From a virus, in IMG/VR virus record IMGVR_UViG_3300032217_000419, positions 1 through 37,380 of that record: a stretch of DNA of 37,380 bases; one strand, 5' to 3'. The translations under genes and the position numbers were made by a program. A model generated the notes under the pieces. It was not told the DNA's origin. It did not search any database and saw nothing but the letters and a program-made list of their open reading frames with translations. Below, piece by piece: positions 18,418-25,230 of this stretch. The first letter of the stretch is position 1. The number at the start of each line of letters is the position of its first letter.

Positions 18418-19782
18418 ATGGCAAATCAAGTTTCAAATGTATTTTCTGGAGGTATTGATCCAGGCATAACGGGTTCTGGAAAAAGAGCATATTATTCATT
18501 ATGTTCTTATCAGACAACAAACAATAGTCCCGGTGTCGCCTTTTATGGACCAAATATGAATTCTGTGGTAAACGTTGGATATGAAAGTGGATATAATAAT
18601 TATGGACCATCTCATATTACATATATTAACGATTCTACAAATCAAGTTTCAGCTTGTATATTTTCTCCTGTTGTTAATAGTGTTAATCCAGTATCAACTA
18701 ACTCTGGTAATTATTTAAATGGAGTTAATCATGGCGGAGAATTTGGGCATGCTTTATACGACGCATATAGTGATGGTACAATTAATAATGTTAATTCAAG
18801 GATACTCGATAGTAGTGTTAAACATTATTTGAATTCATTTGCTATCAATAGCGATCATTTAAATAAAAGAATTGTATATATTTTAACTAGTGGAGTCATT
18901 CGTGCTGTAGATAGATTATATGGTTCACACTCATATTCTATGGCTGGTATGACAGACTTTACAGTTTCTAGTTTGACTAGTAGTATGCAAGGATCTGCTT
19001 CATATCATAGAGCAAGAAAAGAATTAACAATTTTAAGTTATGCCAGCTCGGGGGGATCATTCAATTGTTTTACATATCAAAACGTAGACTTTGATGCATA
19101 TCCTAGTCCAAGTGTTGCTCTTAGTAGACCAGAAGTTGTTCGTGTTGATGCTACATTAAGTTTAGCCAGTAATTGGCAAACAAATAATAATGAATCTTAT
19201 TATAATTTAAAACCTATTACAACAGATAATGGAAACGTCTATGTTTCTGTTTTCTTTAGTTCAACCGGCTTTTACTTATATAGATTTACAAGAAGTGGCA
19301 CAAGTGCTATTACAGGAACTTATATTGCTAATCAGGCTGTAACAACTTCTTATGGTCGAGATCAAGGTATAGCATTTGGTCAAAGACAAATTACATCTAG
19401 AGATGGAACATCAGTAGCAACATTTTGTCCATATTATTATTATGGTTCTGGTGTTAGATGCTATATGATCGATAAAACAAATAATACATATACTGCATAT
19501 GGGAATGCCGACACTACTAATGGTGTACAATGTATTCCATATGGTGATTCTAGTTGGATGTTTTATTATGCTGGAAATGGATATGCTGGTAACTATACTG
19601 GCGCATATATAATATCACAATATATAAAACAGGGTGGTGCAAGTGGAGGACATGTGAATCAAAATGGATGCTATTATATCCCATATTGGCCAGTAACAAA
19701 TACAACAAATTATCCAGGAATGGGACAAGTTGTTGACTATATGCTTTTACCTTCTCACTTGTTGGGTGCTAAAAACACTTAA
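18418..19782 (+). CDS. Putative receptor-binding protein, propeller-like paralogue C
   Basis: 454-residue third member, the most divergent. It keeps the N-terminal GSGKRAYY motif, the repeated blade-like strands (RIVYILTSGVIRAVDRLYGS, ELTILSYASSGGSFNCFTYQ, PITTDNGNVYVSVFF, RDGTSVATFCPYYYYG) and the NTTNYPG C-terminal motif, but residues 30-105 and the last 50 residues differ strongly from A and B. The ribosome site AGAAAAGGA lies just before ATG 18418, so unlike A and B it does not carry the copied leader. It is followed by a small chaperone-like gene and then a terminator, closing the operon. Confidence 0.7.
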   Translation: MANQVSNVFSGGIDPGITGSGKRAYYSLCSYQTTNNSPGVAFYGPNMNSVVNVGYESGYNNYGPSHITYINDSTNQVSACIFSPVVNSVNPVSTNSGNYLNGVNHGGEFGHALYDAYSDGTINNVNSRILDSSVKHYLNSFAINSDHLNKRIVYILTSGVIRAVDRLYGSHSYSMAGMTDFTVSSLTSSMQGSASYHRARKELTILSYASSGGSFNCFTYQNVDFDAYPSPSVALSRPEVVRVDATLSLASNWQTNNNESYYNLKPITTDNGNVYVSVFFSSTGFYLYRFTRSGTSAITGTYIANQAVTTSYGRDQGIAFGQRQITSRDGTSVATFCPYYYYGSGVRCYMIDKTNNTYTAYGNADTTNGVQCIPYGDSSWMFYYAGNGYAGNYTGAYIISQYIKQGGASGGHVNQNGCYYIPYWPVTNTTNYPGMGQVVDYMLLPSHLLGAKNT

Positions 19783-19814
19783 TTTTAATTTAATAACGAA
19801 ATAGGAATTTAAAA

Positions 19815-20072
19815 ATGAAAATTTATTTTTTTGCAGAAAATAGAGCGAGTGTAATGGATTTTGCTTTTCCAGAGGATGAACCTAAAGATGCTATTGCGTC
19901 ATTTGAATTGTCTAAAGGACAATCTACATTTTCGCCTAGATATAAATTGATTGATGGAAAATTGGTGGATTCTTATCCAGATAAAACTGATGAAGAAGTT
20001 GCTGTAATTTTAAATGAAATTGAAACTAAAAAAGCAGAAGATTTAGCCAAATTACACGCACAAGCACAATAA
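19815..20072 (+). CDS. Small protein, possible tail fibre assembly chaperone
   Basis: 85-residue protein directly after the three adhesin paralogues. It has a compact N-terminal beta part (MKIYFFAENRASVMDFAFPE), a central YKLIDGKLVDSYPDKTDEEV and a C-terminal helix rich in Ala, Glu, Lys and Gln. A final IDGKLVDxYPDKTDEEVxxx-helix arrangement occurs in small phage tail assembly chaperone proteins encoded beside fibre genes. I base the call on that resemblance and on position, and cannot exclude an unrelated structural protein. An AGGAAT ribosome site precedes ATG 19815, and a strong terminator follows 20 bases after the stop. Confidence 0.5.
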   Translation: MKIYFFAENRASVMDFAFPEDEPKDAIASFELSKGQSTFSPRYKLIDGKLVDSYPDKTDEEVAVILNEIETKKAEDLAKLHAQAQ

Positions 20073-20092
20073 TATAGTATTATTTAACTAAG

Positions 20093-20119
20093 AAACCCAC
20101 CATCTTTGGTGGGTTTTTA
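20093..20119 (+). terminator. Rho-independent terminator after the adhesin array
   Basis: Perfect 10-bp stem (aaacccacca at 20093-20102 with tggtgggttt at 20107-20116), 4-base loop TCTT, then more T residues. It ends the unit holding fibre 1, the three paralogues and the small gene; a late promoter follows 26 bases later. Confidence 0.9.
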
Positions 20120-20144
20120 TTTTCTTCTCTAGTCTAATTTCTGA

Positions 20145-20152
20145 TATAAATA
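20145..20152 (+). promoter_or_regulatory. T4-type late promoter for fibre 2
   Basis: Exact TATAAATA, 61 bases before ATG 20206 and just after the terminator. The upstream bases (20136-20152) are identical to 13799-13815 inside the small coiled-coil gene, so this promoter probably arose by copying that segment. Confidence 0.8.
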
Positions 20153-20158
20153 CGAATA

Positions 20159-20196
20159 GAAATCAAAAATCTATTGTTAAAAATTACTAAAGAGAG
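20159..20196 (+). repeat. Fibre-leader repeat, copy 2
   Basis: 38 bases identical to 13878-13915 (the end of the small coiled-coil gene plus the ribosome site). Here they are non-coding and act as the 5' leader of fibre 2. Continuation to ATG (20151-20210) differs from the leader of fibre 3 (22711-22770) at only 4 of 60 positions. Confidence 0.9.
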
Positions 20197-20205
20197 TGAA
20201 AAACT

Positions 20206-21588
20206 ATGCCAATATCACAATTAGAGTTGACAAACACGTTCGACGAGTTTAGACTGACGGTAAACAATATTAGCAATACTGTAAATGCATTTGACACCAG
20301 CATTACTTCTACAACGTTAATTGCCGCAACTGTAACTGCAAACACGTTAGTAGCAAACACGTTAACATCAAATACGTTAGTATCAAATACGGCTGTATCA
20401 AATACGGCTGTATCAAATACTTTAACATCAAACACTTTAACATCAAACACTTTAGTAGCAAATACTTTAGTAGCAAATACGTTAACATCAAATACTTTAG
20501 TAGCAAATACTTTATCGGCAAATAATTTAACATCTGGTCGTGTCGCATTAATTGGCACTTCTGGTAAAATTCAAGATGACGCAGGAATAGCATATGATCC
20601 GACAACAGATGTTTTAACGCTTTCTGGAACTACAGATGCAACTTCACCTTTAAATGGAACACTAGTAGTTTCTGGTGGTGTTGGAATCGCAAAGAGTCTT
20701 TATGTTTCCGGAAACACATACATTACTGGAAATCTAACTATTTTTGGATCGAATACTGAACTTAGTACAACACAAATTAACATCAATGATCCGCTACTAC
20801 AATTAGCAAATAATAATACATCAGACTTAGTTGACATTGGTATCTTTGGTCAATACAATCAAGGTTCTGGTAATGTACATACTGGTCTTTTTAGAGATTC
20901 TTTAGACGATACTTGGAAACTATTTAAATCATATTCTGCTGAACCAACAACAAAGATTTCAACATCAGCAAACAATTTTGCATATGCAAATCTAGCTGTC
21001 GCATCATTGACTTCAAATGCTAATGGATCATTTGCTGGAACATTATCTGTTACTGGCAATACAACTTTTTCTAATACTCTTATATTAAATGGTAATTTTA
21101 ACGTAAATACAAATAAGTTTAATATCATATCAAGTTCTGGTAATACTACAATTGCTGGGACTTTAAATGTTTCTAATACAATAGCGTCTTCTAGTTCTAC
21201 GACTGGTGCATTGACAATTGGTGGTGGCGCAGGTATTGCGGGAAATGTGTACTCTGGAGGTTCTATTAATGACGTATATGGTAATTTGAGATCATTGCCG
21301 CCGAATGCACAGTCTACTTCATACATAGCAACAACAGCTGACATTGGTAGATTTATTAACACAACAGCAGGCGTAACTATTAATACTGGTGTGTTTGCTA
21401 TCGGCGATAACGTAACAATCTATAACAACTCAGCATCTTCAATTACCATCACCCAGGGTACTAGTGTTACATTGAGACAAGCGGGAACAACAAACACAGG
21501 CAATAGAACTCTTGCACAAAGAGGTGTATGTACTGTTTTATGTGTTGCTTCCGGAGAGTTTGTAATTAATGGCGCGGGATTAACATAA
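20206..21588 (+). CDS. Tail fibre protein 2 with 13-unit pentad stalk
   Basis: 460-residue fibre. The N-terminal motif LTNTFDEFRLTVNNISNTVN matches fibre 1. Residues 46-110 are 13 uninterrupted 5-residue repeats (NTLVA, NTLTS, NTLVS, NTAVS, NTLSA, NNLTS). Next comes GRVALIGTSGKIQDDAGIAY, the repeated motif PLNGTLVVSGGVGIAKSLYV, and the INDPLLQLANNNTSDLVDIG module (residues ~190-260). A second TTGALTIGGGAGIAGNVYSG block lies near 330. The C-terminal ~105 residues (RSLPPNAQSTSYIATTADIG to FVINGAGLT) form a short beta tip unlike that of fibre 3. It has its own late promoter and an AAAGAGAGTGAA ribosome region. Its TAA overlaps the next ATG by one base (TAATG), which suggests coupling to the adhesin downstream. 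Confidence 0.8.
   Translation: MPISQLELTNTFDEFRLTVNNISNTVNAFDTSITSTTLIAATVTANTLVANTLTSNTLVSNTAVSNTAVSNTLTSNTLTSNTLVANTLVANTLTSNTLVANTLSANNLTSGRVALIGTSGKIQDDAGIAYDPTTDVLTLSGTTDATSPLNGTLVVSGGVGIAKSLYVSGNTYITGNLTIFGSNTELSTTQININDPLLQLANNNTSDLVDIGIFGQYNQGSGNVHTGLFRDSLDDTWKLFKSYSAEPTTKISTSANNFAYANLAVASLTSNANGSFAGTLSVTGNTTFSNTLILNGNFNVNTNKFNIISSSGNTTIAGTLNVSNTIASSSSTTGALTIGGGAGIAGNVYSGGSINDVYGNLRSLPPNAQSTSYIATTADIGRFINTTAGVTINTGVFAIGDNVTIYNNSASSITITQGTSVTLRQAGTTNTGNRTLAQRGVCTVLCVASGEFVINGAGLT
20341..20535 (+). repeat. 15-bp minisatellite, 13 units (fibre 2 stalk)
   Basis: Thirteen in-frame 15-base units of form aat-acn-tta-(gta/aca)-(gca/tca), no indels, coding 5-residue repeats N-T-L-V/T-A/S. The single array begins at residue 46 and ends at the invariant GRV motif. 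Confidence 0.97.
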
Positions 21589-22673
21589 TGTCTGTTATAA
21601 ACATGATGATTGGTGGATCAGGCGCCACTGTTCCCGGTGTCCCAACAAGCGTAAGTGCTGTTGGTGCCGGAACGACATCTTTATTAGTTAGTTTTAGTGC
21701 TCCAGCAAATGATGGTGGTTCTGCAATTACTAGTTATACTGTATTTGTAAATGGTGGCAGTCCAGTTATAGGAGCTAGTTCTCCAATTAGTGTTAGTGGA
21801 TTAACTGCATCCACATCATATACGATTACAGTTTATGCGACAAATGCAATAGGAAATGGATCTCTATCATCTGGTGTTACGGGAACAACAAGTTCAAATT
21901 ATATTGGTACTGTTCTTTTTAGTTCTGCTAGACAATGGGACAGTTCAGCAGCCAATTACACTATTCCTGCGGGAACAAATTATATTAGAGTCAAGGTATG
22001 GGGATCTGGCGGAACAAATGCTGGATACTATAACAACCTTGATGATGGGAATGGTGGTGGTGGTGGATTTACAGACGCAATTATTTCCACAACTCCCGGA
22101 GAAACACTAAGAGTTGCTGTCGGCACACCCGGCAACAATGGTTCGGGATTCACAACTTTTTCAGGATATGCTGGTGGATTTTCTGGGATATTTAGAAGCG
22201 GTAGTCCTTTGGTTATGGCTGGTGGCGGGGGAGGTGGAGCCACTAATAGTAGTAGTCCTGGTGGCGCAGGAGGAGGATCTAGTGGTCAAGCATCTGCTAG
22301 TTCTGCTCAACCAGGCACTCAAAGTGGAGGCTGGTTACATTATTCTACCAATCCTTCAGGACAAGGCGAAGGTGGTGGTGGGGGCTATTATAGCGGTTCT
22401 GCACTGTGGTATAATGGCGGTGGTGGAGGCTCCGGGTTTATTGGTGGATCTGGCGTTAGTTCAGCAACAACCACAACTGGCAATTACAGAACACCAGCCG
22501 GAACGGGAGATTCGGAATATCCGGGAGGCAATATAGCATATGGTGGTACTGGATACGATGGCGCACCAATATACAATGGAGTAGGATCTGGATATATTAT
22601 AATGCATTGTTATGCAATTAATCCTGCGGGATTAGGAGTACCAAGTCCTAGAACTGTTCTCGCAACATATTAA
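21588..22673 (+). CDS. Adhesin with fibronectin III domain and glycine-rich domain
   Basis: 361-residue protein coupled to fibre 2. Residues ~14-101 are a fibronectin type III domain: PGVPTSVSAVGAGTTSLLVS, then APANDGGSAITSYTV and LTASTSYTITVYATNAIGNG. Residues ~114-160 start a second domain (YTIPAGTNYIRVKVWGSGGT) continuing with GGGGGFTDAIISTTPGETLR and VAVGTPG. This is a glycine-rich fold recurrent in phage adhesins and some receptor ectodomains. Residues ~205-320 hold glycine tracts (MAGGGGGGATN, GGGGGYYSG, NGGGGGSGFIGG, YPGGNIAYGGTGYDG), which recall the polyglycine loops of gp38-type adhesins of T-even phages, although there is no clear sequence match. Probably a tip protein or separate adhesin on fibre 2 (inference). 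Confidence 0.75.
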   Translation: MSVINMMIGGSGATVPGVPTSVSAVGAGTTSLLVSFSAPANDGGSAITSYTVFVNGGSPVIGASSPISVSGLTASTSYTITVYATNAIGNGSLSSGVTGTTSSNYIGTVLFSSARQWDSSAANYTIPAGTNYIRVKVWGSGGTNAGYYNNLDDGNGGGGGFTDAIISTTPGETLRVAVGTPGNNGSGFTTFSGYAGGFSGIFRSGSPLVMAGGGGGGATNSSSPGGAGGGSSGQASASSAQPGTQSGGWLHYSTNPSGQGEGGGGGYYSGSALWYNGGGGGSGFIGGSGVSSATTTTGNYRTPAGTGDSEYPGGNIAYGGTGYDGAPIYNGVGSGYIIMHCYAINPAGLGVPSPRTVLATY

Positions 22674-22704
22674 TACAAAATAGAATTTTTATTTTCTTTC
22701 TTAT

Positions 22705-22712
22705 TATAAATA
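22705..22712 (+). promoter_or_regulatory. T4-type late promoter for fibre 3
   Basis: Exact TATAAATA, 61 bases before ATG 22766, in the 92-base gap after the glycine-rich adhesin. No terminator hairpin is seen in this gap. The 14 bases tcttattataaata (22699-22712) are identical to those of the gp13 promoter (25191-25204). Confidence 0.8.
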
Positions 22713-22718
22713 TGAATA

Positions 22719-22756
22719 GAAATCAAATATCTTTTATTAAAAATTACTAAAGAGAG
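22719..22756 (+). repeat. Fibre-leader repeat, copy 3
   Basis: Third copy of the 38-base leader, with three substitutions relative to copies 1 and 2, followed by the same GTGAAAAACTATGCC into the fibre 3 start. Confidence 0.88.
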
Positions 22757-22765
22757 TGAAAAACT

Positions 22766-25138
22766 ATGCCCATTTTTATGAACGTAGCAGCTTCTAATAC
22801 ATTAGATGACTTTAGACAATCATACAATTCGACAGCGAATACATTAACGGATTTAACAAATACTCCGGTTGTAGCGGGTGTTTATCCAGTTAATCAAATT
22901 TACTCTGGAGTAGTAACATCAAATACGTTAGTAGCAAATAATTTATCGACAAATGCATTAACATCAAATACTTTATCAACAAATTTATTAACGTCAAACA
23001 CGTTAACATCAAGCATGTTAACAACAAATACTTTATTGACAAATTTATTAACGTCAAATACGTTAACATCAAATACGTTAACATCAAATACGTTAACGTC
23101 AAATACTTTATCGACAAATGCATTAACATCAAATACGTTAGTAGCAAACACGTTAACATCAAATACGATTGTAGCAAATACTTTATCGGCAAATAGTTTA
23201 ACATCTGGTCGTGTTGCGATTATTGGAACTAATGGTCTAATTCAAGATGACGCAGGAATAGCATATGATCCGACAACAGATGTTTTAACGCTTTCTGGAA
23301 CTATAGATTCCACTACACCCTTAAATGGAACACTAGTAGTTTCTGGTGGCGTTGGAATTAGTAAAAATTTAAGAGTTGCGGGAGACACATATGTTTCTGG
23401 AAACTTGATCATTTTAGGTTCAAACACAGAACTTAGTACAACACAAATTAACATCAATGATCCGCTACTACAATTAGCAAATAACAATACATCAGATTTA
23501 ATTGACATTGGTATTTTTGGACAATATAACTCTGGTGCAGCTAATCTACATTCTGGACTTTTTAGAGATGCTACAGACGGTGTTTGGAAACTATTTAAGT
23601 CATATTCTGCTGAACCAACAACAAAGATTTCAACATCAGCAAACAATTTTGCATATGCTGATTTAAACGTCAATTCATTAAAACTCTTAGGTGGTACAGC
23701 CAACGGAATAGCATACATAAACAGCTCCAACGTCCTGACCACTGGATCTGCGCTGACGTTTAATGGGGCGAACGTGGGTATTACGGGCACATTAGTTTCT
23801 GCGAATATTTCTGGCTCGACAGGCGCAACAATTTCATCATTCATTACCGATGGCACACTTAGTGCTAACAATAATACGACTGTTCCTACAACAGCGGCTG
23901 TTAGAGCGTATGTTGCTAGTAATATTGTCTCTGGTGGTTCAACATTTTCACTAACAATTAGTAATGCATTGGCATATACAACAATTAATCCAATACCAAG
24001 TGGATGGACACCAAGTAGCGGCCAAACTTATGCATACTCTGGTAGAGGAAAATATGGAACTAATGGAAATTGTTTTTTCCACAGTGCTGGCATGAGGACG
24101 TCCTCTCAATCTAGTATTGGCTTTAGATCATTTACTGTAAATCCTACTACTGGAGCAATTACAATAAACGCACAAACAAACGTGTTTTTGAATAATAGTA
24201 CATCGGTAGGCTTATCTACAACATGGATGCAGCAAGATGAACTTAGCGGAAAAACAATGTGGTTTGGTAATAGTGGCTGGAGTGGCACCTCAACAAATAG
24301 ATTTGGATATGCATGGGCAACTGTGGATGAAAGTGGCACTATTACTTCGAGTGGCTCAGCAGAAGATGCGATAAGTCATTATAGAAATGGGACAATGCGT
24401 TGTTTGGGTAGATCCGATCAGGGTGGCTGGTATGGAATGTCAAGTGGATATAATTATAACAACAGCAGCATTGCGGCGATCAATAGATGGAATTACACAG
24501 GAAGTTCACCATCATCTGTGGGCGCCGTTAACTACAGCTCCGACACATCAACAAGTTATCATGTAAATTTACATGGCCAATTGAATTTGAATGGATCGGC
24601 AGTTAACGTTGCTGGAATGGGATATTATAGAGTGAATAGTAGCACATATTATTTGCGTGTATATGATGCAACAATGAGCAACTTCACTGATCATAACACA
24701 AACCTACTATGGGGTTTCGGTGAGAATGCATTTCAATTGAGTAGTGGAGTTCTTATTCACTATTCGATTCAGGGAACATATGTATATACTGCATATAATA
24801 GCAGAACACTAGTCACCCCCTCTGGGATTCCTTCTTTTATGGATGGTCGAAATCAGAGCGCATCGATCTGTTGGATTGGACCAAACACTTGGATGGCGTC
24901 AACCGCCGACAGTCCAAATCAAAATTCATTTATTTGCTTTAGAATTGATCCGAGTACATATGCATTAACATATAGAAGACTTGAATTTGGAGGATTGGCA
25001 GCTTTTGAGGGGAGCAATTTGAGTGTATTTACATCTGGACCATCACAACAACATCTGGTTGTGATGTCAAATCTTTCGAATGGTTATGCATCAACTCTTG
25101 TATATAATAATCCATTTGCAACACTTTTCAATACTTAA
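22766..25138 (+). CDS. Tail fibre protein 3: 19-unit pentad stalk, propeller-like tip
   Basis: 790-residue fibre. The N-terminus has a diverged form of the shared anchor (SNTLDDFRQSYNSTANTLTD). Residues 53-147 are 19 five-residue repeats, followed by GRVAIIGTNGLIQDDAGIAY and a stem almost identical to fibre 2 (64-base identical run 23240-23303 versus 20569-20632) through residue ~310. A linker around GATISSFITDGTLSANNNTT (residues ~354-373) resembles one in fibre 1. The last ~390 residues are a new, aromatic- and Asn-rich beta domain with about seven strand blocks spaced 45-60 residues, for example MWFGNSGW, GGWYGMSSGYNYN, MGYYRVNSSTYYLRVYD, ICWIGPNTWMAS and HLVVMSNLSNGYAST. I read it as propeller-like, unrelated in detail to the 15645-19782 family. 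A terminator follows the stop. Confidence 0.8.
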   Translation: MPIFMNVAASNTLDDFRQSYNSTANTLTDLTNTPVVAGVYPVNQIYSGVVTSNTLVANNLSTNALTSNTLSTNLLTSNTLTSSMLTTNTLLTNLLTSNTLTSNTLTSNTLTSNTLSTNALTSNTLVANTLTSNTIVANTLSANSLTSGRVAIIGTNGLIQDDAGIAYDPTTDVLTLSGTIDSTTPLNGTLVVSGGVGISKNLRVAGDTYVSGNLIILGSNTELSTTQININDPLLQLANNNTSDLIDIGIFGQYNSGAANLHSGLFRDATDGVWKLFKSYSAEPTTKISTSANNFAYADLNVNSLKLLGGTANGIAYINSSNVLTTGSALTFNGANVGITGTLVSANISGSTGATISSFITDGTLSANNNTTVPTTAAVRAYVASNIVSGGSTFSLTISNALAYTTINPIPSGWTPSSGQTYAYSGRGKYGTNGNCFFHSAGMRTSSQSSIGFRSFTVNPTTGAITINAQTNVFLNNSTSVGLSTTWMQQDELSGKTMWFGNSGWSGTSTNRFGYAWATVDESGTITSSGSAEDAISHYRNGTMRCLGRSDQGGWYGMSSGYNYNNSSIAAINRWNYTGSSPSSVGAVNYSSDTSTSYHVNLHGQLNLNGSAVNVAGMGYYRVNSSTYYLRVYDATMSNFTDHNTNLLWGFGENAFQLSSGVLIHYSIQGTYVYTAYNSRTLVTPSGIPSFMDGRNQSASICWIGPNTWMASTADSPNQNSFICFRIDPSTYALTYRRLEFGGLAAFEGSNLSVFTSGPSQQHLVVMSNLSNGYASTLVYNNPFATLFNT
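22922..23206 (+). repeat. 15-bp minisatellite, 19 units (fibre 3 stalk)
   Basis: Nineteen in-frame 15-base units with no indels. The consensus peptide is NTLTS, with variants NTLVA, NALTS, NLLTS, NTLST and SMLTT. The same GRV motif follows as in fibres 1 and 2. Some units are identical neighbours (four NTLTS-type in 23057-23101), others have diverged. Confidence 0.97.
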
Positions 25139-25155
25139 ATTTTAAATGTGTGACA

Positions 25156-25182
25156 AAAACCCATCTTCTCGATGGGTTTTTT
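25156..25182 (+). terminator. Rho-independent terminator after fibre 3
   Basis: Perfect 10-bp stem (aaaacccatc at 25156-25165 with gatgggtttt at 25171-25180), 5-base loop TTCTC, and a long T-rich tail. It separates the fibre cassette from the neck genes. Confidence 0.9.
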
Positions 25183-25196
25183 ATTTTTTGTCTTAT

Positions 25197-25204
25197 TATA
25201 AATA
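25197..25204 (+). promoter_or_regulatory. T4-type late promoter for the neck/terminase operon
   Basis: Exact TATAAATA, 34 bases before the gp13 ATG and 15 bases after the terminator T-tract, the shortest leader of the set. A TAAGGGGAAA ribosome region follows. Confidence 0.82.
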
Positions 25205-25230
25205 GAACATGAAATTTATAAGGGGAAAAG

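Noticed and set aside
15645-19782. Diversity-generating retroelement target genes
   Set aside because: The paralogues vary in copy and by block, but no reverse transcriptase, template repeat or adenine-biased variable repeat is visible in the window.
20341-20535. CRISPR-like array
   Set aside because: Units are 15 bases, contiguous and in frame with no spacers; this is a coding minisatellite.
20187-20605. Long reverse-strand open frames rich in VFDVNVF or LMLKYLL repeats over the fibre 2 array
   Set aside because: They are the mirror of the 15-bp repeat in a real + strand gene, with no ribosome site or neighbours on that strand.
13878-22756. Leader repeats as phage attachment sites or a mobile element boundary
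   Set aside because: Direct 38-base repeats flank fibre genes, but no integrase, transposase or inverted ends are present, and the copies are explained by duplication of the small-gene end with the ribosome site.
22890-23204. Reverse-strand repeat proteins over the fibre 3 array
   Set aside because: Same cause: the periodic DNA keeps several frames open. The + strand frame carries the anchor and stem domains.
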